Shown here: positions 14,417 through 16,723 of the stretch, piece by piece
Numbering within the stretch: the stretch's first letter is position 1
How the letters are laid out: every line of letters begins with the position of its first letter
NCBI GenBank assembly: GCA_035303885.1
Contig: DATGRE010000093.1
Span: 1-16,723 of the forward strand
Source of the DNA: Zeimonas sp035303885
Lineage (GTDB): Bacteria > Pseudomonadota > Gammaproteobacteria > Burkholderiales > Burkholderiaceae_E
Length of the DNA stretch: 16,723 bases
Reading direction: 5' to 3'
The notes under the pieces: model-generated
What the model was told of the DNA's origin: nothing
Database searches by the model: none
What the model saw: the letters and a program-made list of their open reading frames with translations, nothing else
Program-made: the position numbers and the translations under genes

Positions 14417-15544
14417 TCATGCGGGCGCCTGCCAGTGCAGCGCGCCCCGATCGAGCACGAGCCGGGCGAAGGTGTCGCCCGGCGGATCGGCGATCGTGGA
14501 GGCGAGCCAGGCCAGGGCCGCTTCGTCGGGCGCGCCGAGCCGGAAGCGGCGCAGCTGCAGCGGGACGATGCGCAGCGCGAGACAGTGCCGGGTCGCGGCG
14601 TCGAAGTCGGCCAGGTACAGGCAGCCGAGGTCGGAGCGCCATGTGCCGCGGGGCTCGATCCCTTCGTAGTCGTTGACGAGGTCGCCGCAACCGTGCAGGA
14701 CGAGCTTGCCGCGATGGATCTGCACCGGCAGCGGATGATGCGACGAGTGCCCGTGGATCGCGTCGACCGCGCCTGAATCGAGCAGGCGCTGCGCGAATGC
14801 GCGCTGCTTCGCGGGTACCTCGTGCACCCAGTTGGCGCCCCAGTGAATCGATGCGACGACGAGGTCGTCGTCGCGCCGCAGCGCCGCGATGCGGCGGCAG
14901 AGCCGATCGGCCGCTTGCGCGCTGCAGTCGGGCAGCCAGGCGACGCCGGCGCGCCTGGCCCGCGCGGCCTGCTCGGGCGGGACGCCGCTGTCGCGGATCG
15001 CGCACGCGAAGACGAGGACCCGGCCTTCGGGAACGTCGAGCTCGGCCGGCGCCCATGCCTCGTTCTCGTCGAGGCCCGCGCCCGCGGTGCGCACGCCGGC
15101 GCTCGCGAGCGTCGCCAGCGTCTGCCGCAATCCGTCCTCGCCCCAATCGAGCACGTGATTGTTCGCCAGCACGCAGCAGTCGGGCCGCAGCGCGAGCAGG
15201 CAGTCGACGTTGGCCGGGTGCATCCGGTAGTGGATCGCCTTGCCCGGATACGGCCGGTCGGAATCGGTGATCGAGGTCTCCAGGTTGACGATGCGCAGGT
15301 GCGGCGCGAGGCGGTCCAGCTGTGCGAGCGCCTCGCCCCAGACGTAGTCGGGGGCGAGCGGCGTCGGAATCGGCCCGTTGGCCCGCTCGGCCAGCCGGAG
15401 ATAGTCGCGTGCGTCGCGCACCCACGGCTCGTACAGCTCGGGCGACGACGGATGCGCGAGCGCCTGGTCGATGCCGCGGCCGAGCATGACGTCGCCGGCG
15501 AGCAGCAGCCGCCATCGGCCCTTCGGCGGCGCGGCTGCGTTCAT
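14417..15544 (-). CDS. CapA family protein (PGA_cap metallophosphatase-like)
   Basis: A 375-residue protein of the CapA family, whose founder takes part in poly-gamma-glutamate capsule synthesis; the fold is that of calcineurin-like metallophosphatases. Metal-site motifs are visible: GDVMLGRGID (D18), the NLET segment, NNH with H130 in CVLANNHVLDWG, SIHWGANW and GHSSHH (H264, H266). I see no signal peptide or membrane anchor, so it looks cytosolic. The ATG at 15544 overlaps the RtcB stop as ATGA, with AGGG directly before it, which implies translational coupling. No capB or capC polymerase genes are near, so a capsule role is doubtful; many family members are single genes of unknown job. Family call is secure, function open. 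Confidence 0.88.
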   Translation of the reverse strand: MNAAAPPKGRWRLLLAGDVMLGRGIDQALAHPSSPELYEPWVRDARDYLRLAERANGPIPTPLAPDYVWGEALAQLDRLAPHLRIVNLETSITDSDRPYPGKAIHYRMHPANVDCLLALRPDCCVLANNHVLDWGEDGLRQTLATLASAGVRTAGAGLDENEAWAPAELDVPEGRVLVFACAIRDSGVPPEQAARARRAGVAWLPDCSAQAADRLCRRIAALRRDDDLVVASIHWGANWVHEVPAKQRAFAQRLLDSGAVDAIHGHSSHHPLPVQIHRGKLVLHGCGDLVNDYEGIEPRGTWRSDLGCLYLADFDAATRHCLALRIVPLQLRRFRLGAPDEAALAWLASTIADPPGDTFARLVLDRGALHWQAPA

Positions 15545-16723
15545 CCCTTGATGCAGACCAGCGGCTTGAGCCAGGCGATCCGGCGCGCCAGGCCGGCGCG
15601 ATCGGCCGCCTCGACGACCGCTTCCACGTCCTTGTAGGCGCCCGGCGCCTCTTCGGCCACGCCGCGCGACGATGGACTGCGCACGAGGATGCCGCGCTCG
15701 GCGAGTTCGTCGACGACCTGGCGGCCCCGCCAGCGTCGCACCGCCTGTTGCCGGCTCATCGCCCGGCCGGCGCCGTGGCAGGCCGACGCGAACGCACGCG
15801 CCTCGGCACCCGCCGCGCCGGCGAGCACGAAGGAGCCCGCGCCCATCGATCCGCCGATGAGCACCGGCTGGCCGTGTTCGCGCAGCGGCTCGGGCAGGTC
15901 GGGATGGCCCGGCCCGAACGCGCGCGTCGCGCCCTTGCGGTGCACGTACAGCGTGCGCGGCGCGCCGTCGACGGTGTGCACTTCCCGCTTGCAGGTGTTG
16001 TGCGAGACGTCGTAGAGCAGCGGCAGGCGCGCCGCCGGCAGGATCTCGGCGAACGCTTCGCGCACCAGGTGCGTGAGGATCTGGCGGTTCGCGAGCGCGC
16101 AGTTGATCGCGGCGCGCATCGCGCCCAGGTACGCGCGGCCGAGCTCGGAGTCGAGCGGGGCGCACGCGAGCTCGCGGTCGGGCAGCTCGATCCCGAAGCC
16201 GGGCGCCGCCGTCGCCATCCTGCGCAGGAACTCGCTGCCGATCTGGTGGCCGAGGCCGCGCGATCCGCAGTGGATCATCACGACGACGTCGTCCTCCTCC
16301 AGCCCCCAGTCGCGCGCGACGATCCGGTCGTAGACGCGTGCGACGCGCTGCACCTCGAGGTAATGGTTGCCGCTGCCGAGCGTGCCCATCTCGTCGCGCT
16401 GTCGCTCCTTCGCCTTCGCCGAGACCTTCGCCGGGTCGGCATCCGCCATCCGGCCGCGCTCCTCGATGCGCTCCAGGTCGGCCGGCTCGCCCCAGCCCTG
16501 TTCGACCGCCCATTGCGCGCCGCCGGCGAGCATCGCGTCCATCTCCTTCGGCGTGAGCGAGATCGCGCCGACGCTGCCCAGCCCGGCCGGGATCCGCTCG
16601 AACAGCAGGTCGGCCAGCGGCGCCTGCACGGCGCGAACGTCCTCGCTGCGAAGTCCGGTGTACAGGCAGCGCACTCCGCACGAGATGTCGAAGCCGACGC
16701 CGCCCGCCGACACCACGCCGCCC
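15541..16723 (-). CDS. rtcB: RtcB-type RNA-splicing ligase, N-terminus cut by window
   Basis: RtcB joins RNA 2',3'-cyclic phosphate (or 3'-phosphate) ends to 5'-OH ends, using GTP and manganese. 393 codons are visible, starting inside GGVVSAGGVGFDISCGVR; the real start lies beyond the right edge. All metal and catalytic residues are present: Asp and Cys of FDISC (codons 16687-16689 and 16678-16680), His of GSGNHYLEV (16363-16365), His of MIHCGSRGLGHQ (16270-16272), His of DVSHNTCKRE (16000-16002) and the guanylylated His of ACHGAGRAMSR (15775-15777). HRKGATRAFGPG is also intact. Spacing from the Asp to the first two His (108 and 139 residues) equals that recalled for Pyrococcus RtcB, so this is the long form. 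No rtcA, rtcR or archease gene is in view. It overlaps the CapA-like gene by four bases. Confidence 0.95.
   Translation of the reverse strand, partial: GGVVSAGGVGFDISCGVRCLYTGLRSEDVRAVQAPLADLLFERIPAGLGSVGAISLTPKEMDAMLAGGAQWAVEQGWGEPADLERIEERGRMADADPAKVSAKAKERQRDEMGTLGSGNHYLEVQRVARVYDRIVARDWGLEEDDVVVMIHCGSRGLGHQIGSEFLRRMATAAPGFGIELPDRELACAPLDSELGRAYLGAMRAAINCALANRQILTHLVREAFAEILPAARLPLLYDVSHNTCKREVHTVDGAPRTLYVHRKGATRAFGPGHPDLPEPLREHGQPVLIGGSMGAGSFVLAGAAGAEARAFASACHGAGRAMSRQQAVRRWRGRQVVDELAERGILVRSPSSRGVAEEAPGAYKDVEAVVEAADRAGLARRIAWLKPLVCIKG

Noticed and set aside
14417..15544. Poly-gamma-glutamate capsule locus
   Set aside because: The CapA-like gene is alone: no capB, capC or capD relatives and no export genes are nearby.
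1..16723. CRISPR array, insertion sequence, phage or defence island
   Set aside because: I saw no regularly spaced direct repeats, transposase or integrase motifs, tRNA-flanked junctions or composition break in the window.

Overview
This is a strongly GC-rich bacterial window with dense, ordinary gene packing. The gene content suggests a betaproteobacterium of the Burkholderiales type: a B12-dependent ribonucleotide reductase, two TRAP-type uptake systems, DUF1850 and LapA-domain proteins, and a serC-serA pair. That placement is an inference from gene families and base composition; there is no rRNA gene to confirm it. All genes lie on the minus strand except one kinase-like gene at 12713-14299. 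The genes at both ends are cut by the window.

Region by region, left to right. 1-2798 (minus) is most of a class II ribonucleotide reductase (NrdJ) that runs off the left edge. It is preceded by a leader of about 250 bp containing two perfect palindromes. 3050-10234 (minus) is a transport block. In transcription order it holds a complete DctP-DctQ-DctM TRAP transporter (10234 to 7281), then a complete TAXI-type TRAP transporter with a fused permease (7139 to 4013), its usual DUF1850 companion, and a LapA-domain membrane protein. 10348-12651 (minus) is serC-serA, two steps of serine synthesis. 12713-14299 (plus) is a two-domain phosphotransferase/P-loop kinase fusion divergent from serC. 14417-16723 (minus) is an RtcB-type RNA ligase cut at its N-terminus, overlapping a CapA-family metallophosphatase-like gene by ATGA.

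Working together: serC and serA convert 3-phosphoglycerate towards phosphoserine. The two TRAP systems should each import an organic acid or related solute using an ion gradient. In both, the receptor gene has a Shine-Dalgarno sequence and is separated from its permease by a hairpin. In the TAXI system this hairpin is a textbook intrinsic terminator, which would keep receptor in excess over permease.

I do not see a clearly new defence, mobile or biosynthetic system: no CRISPR array, insertion sequence, integrase, tRNA or rRNA gene was found. The most useful leads are the terminator layout inside the two TRAP operons, the structured leader of nrdJ, a SerA lacking the expected catalytic glutamate, and the overlapping rtcB-capA-like pair.
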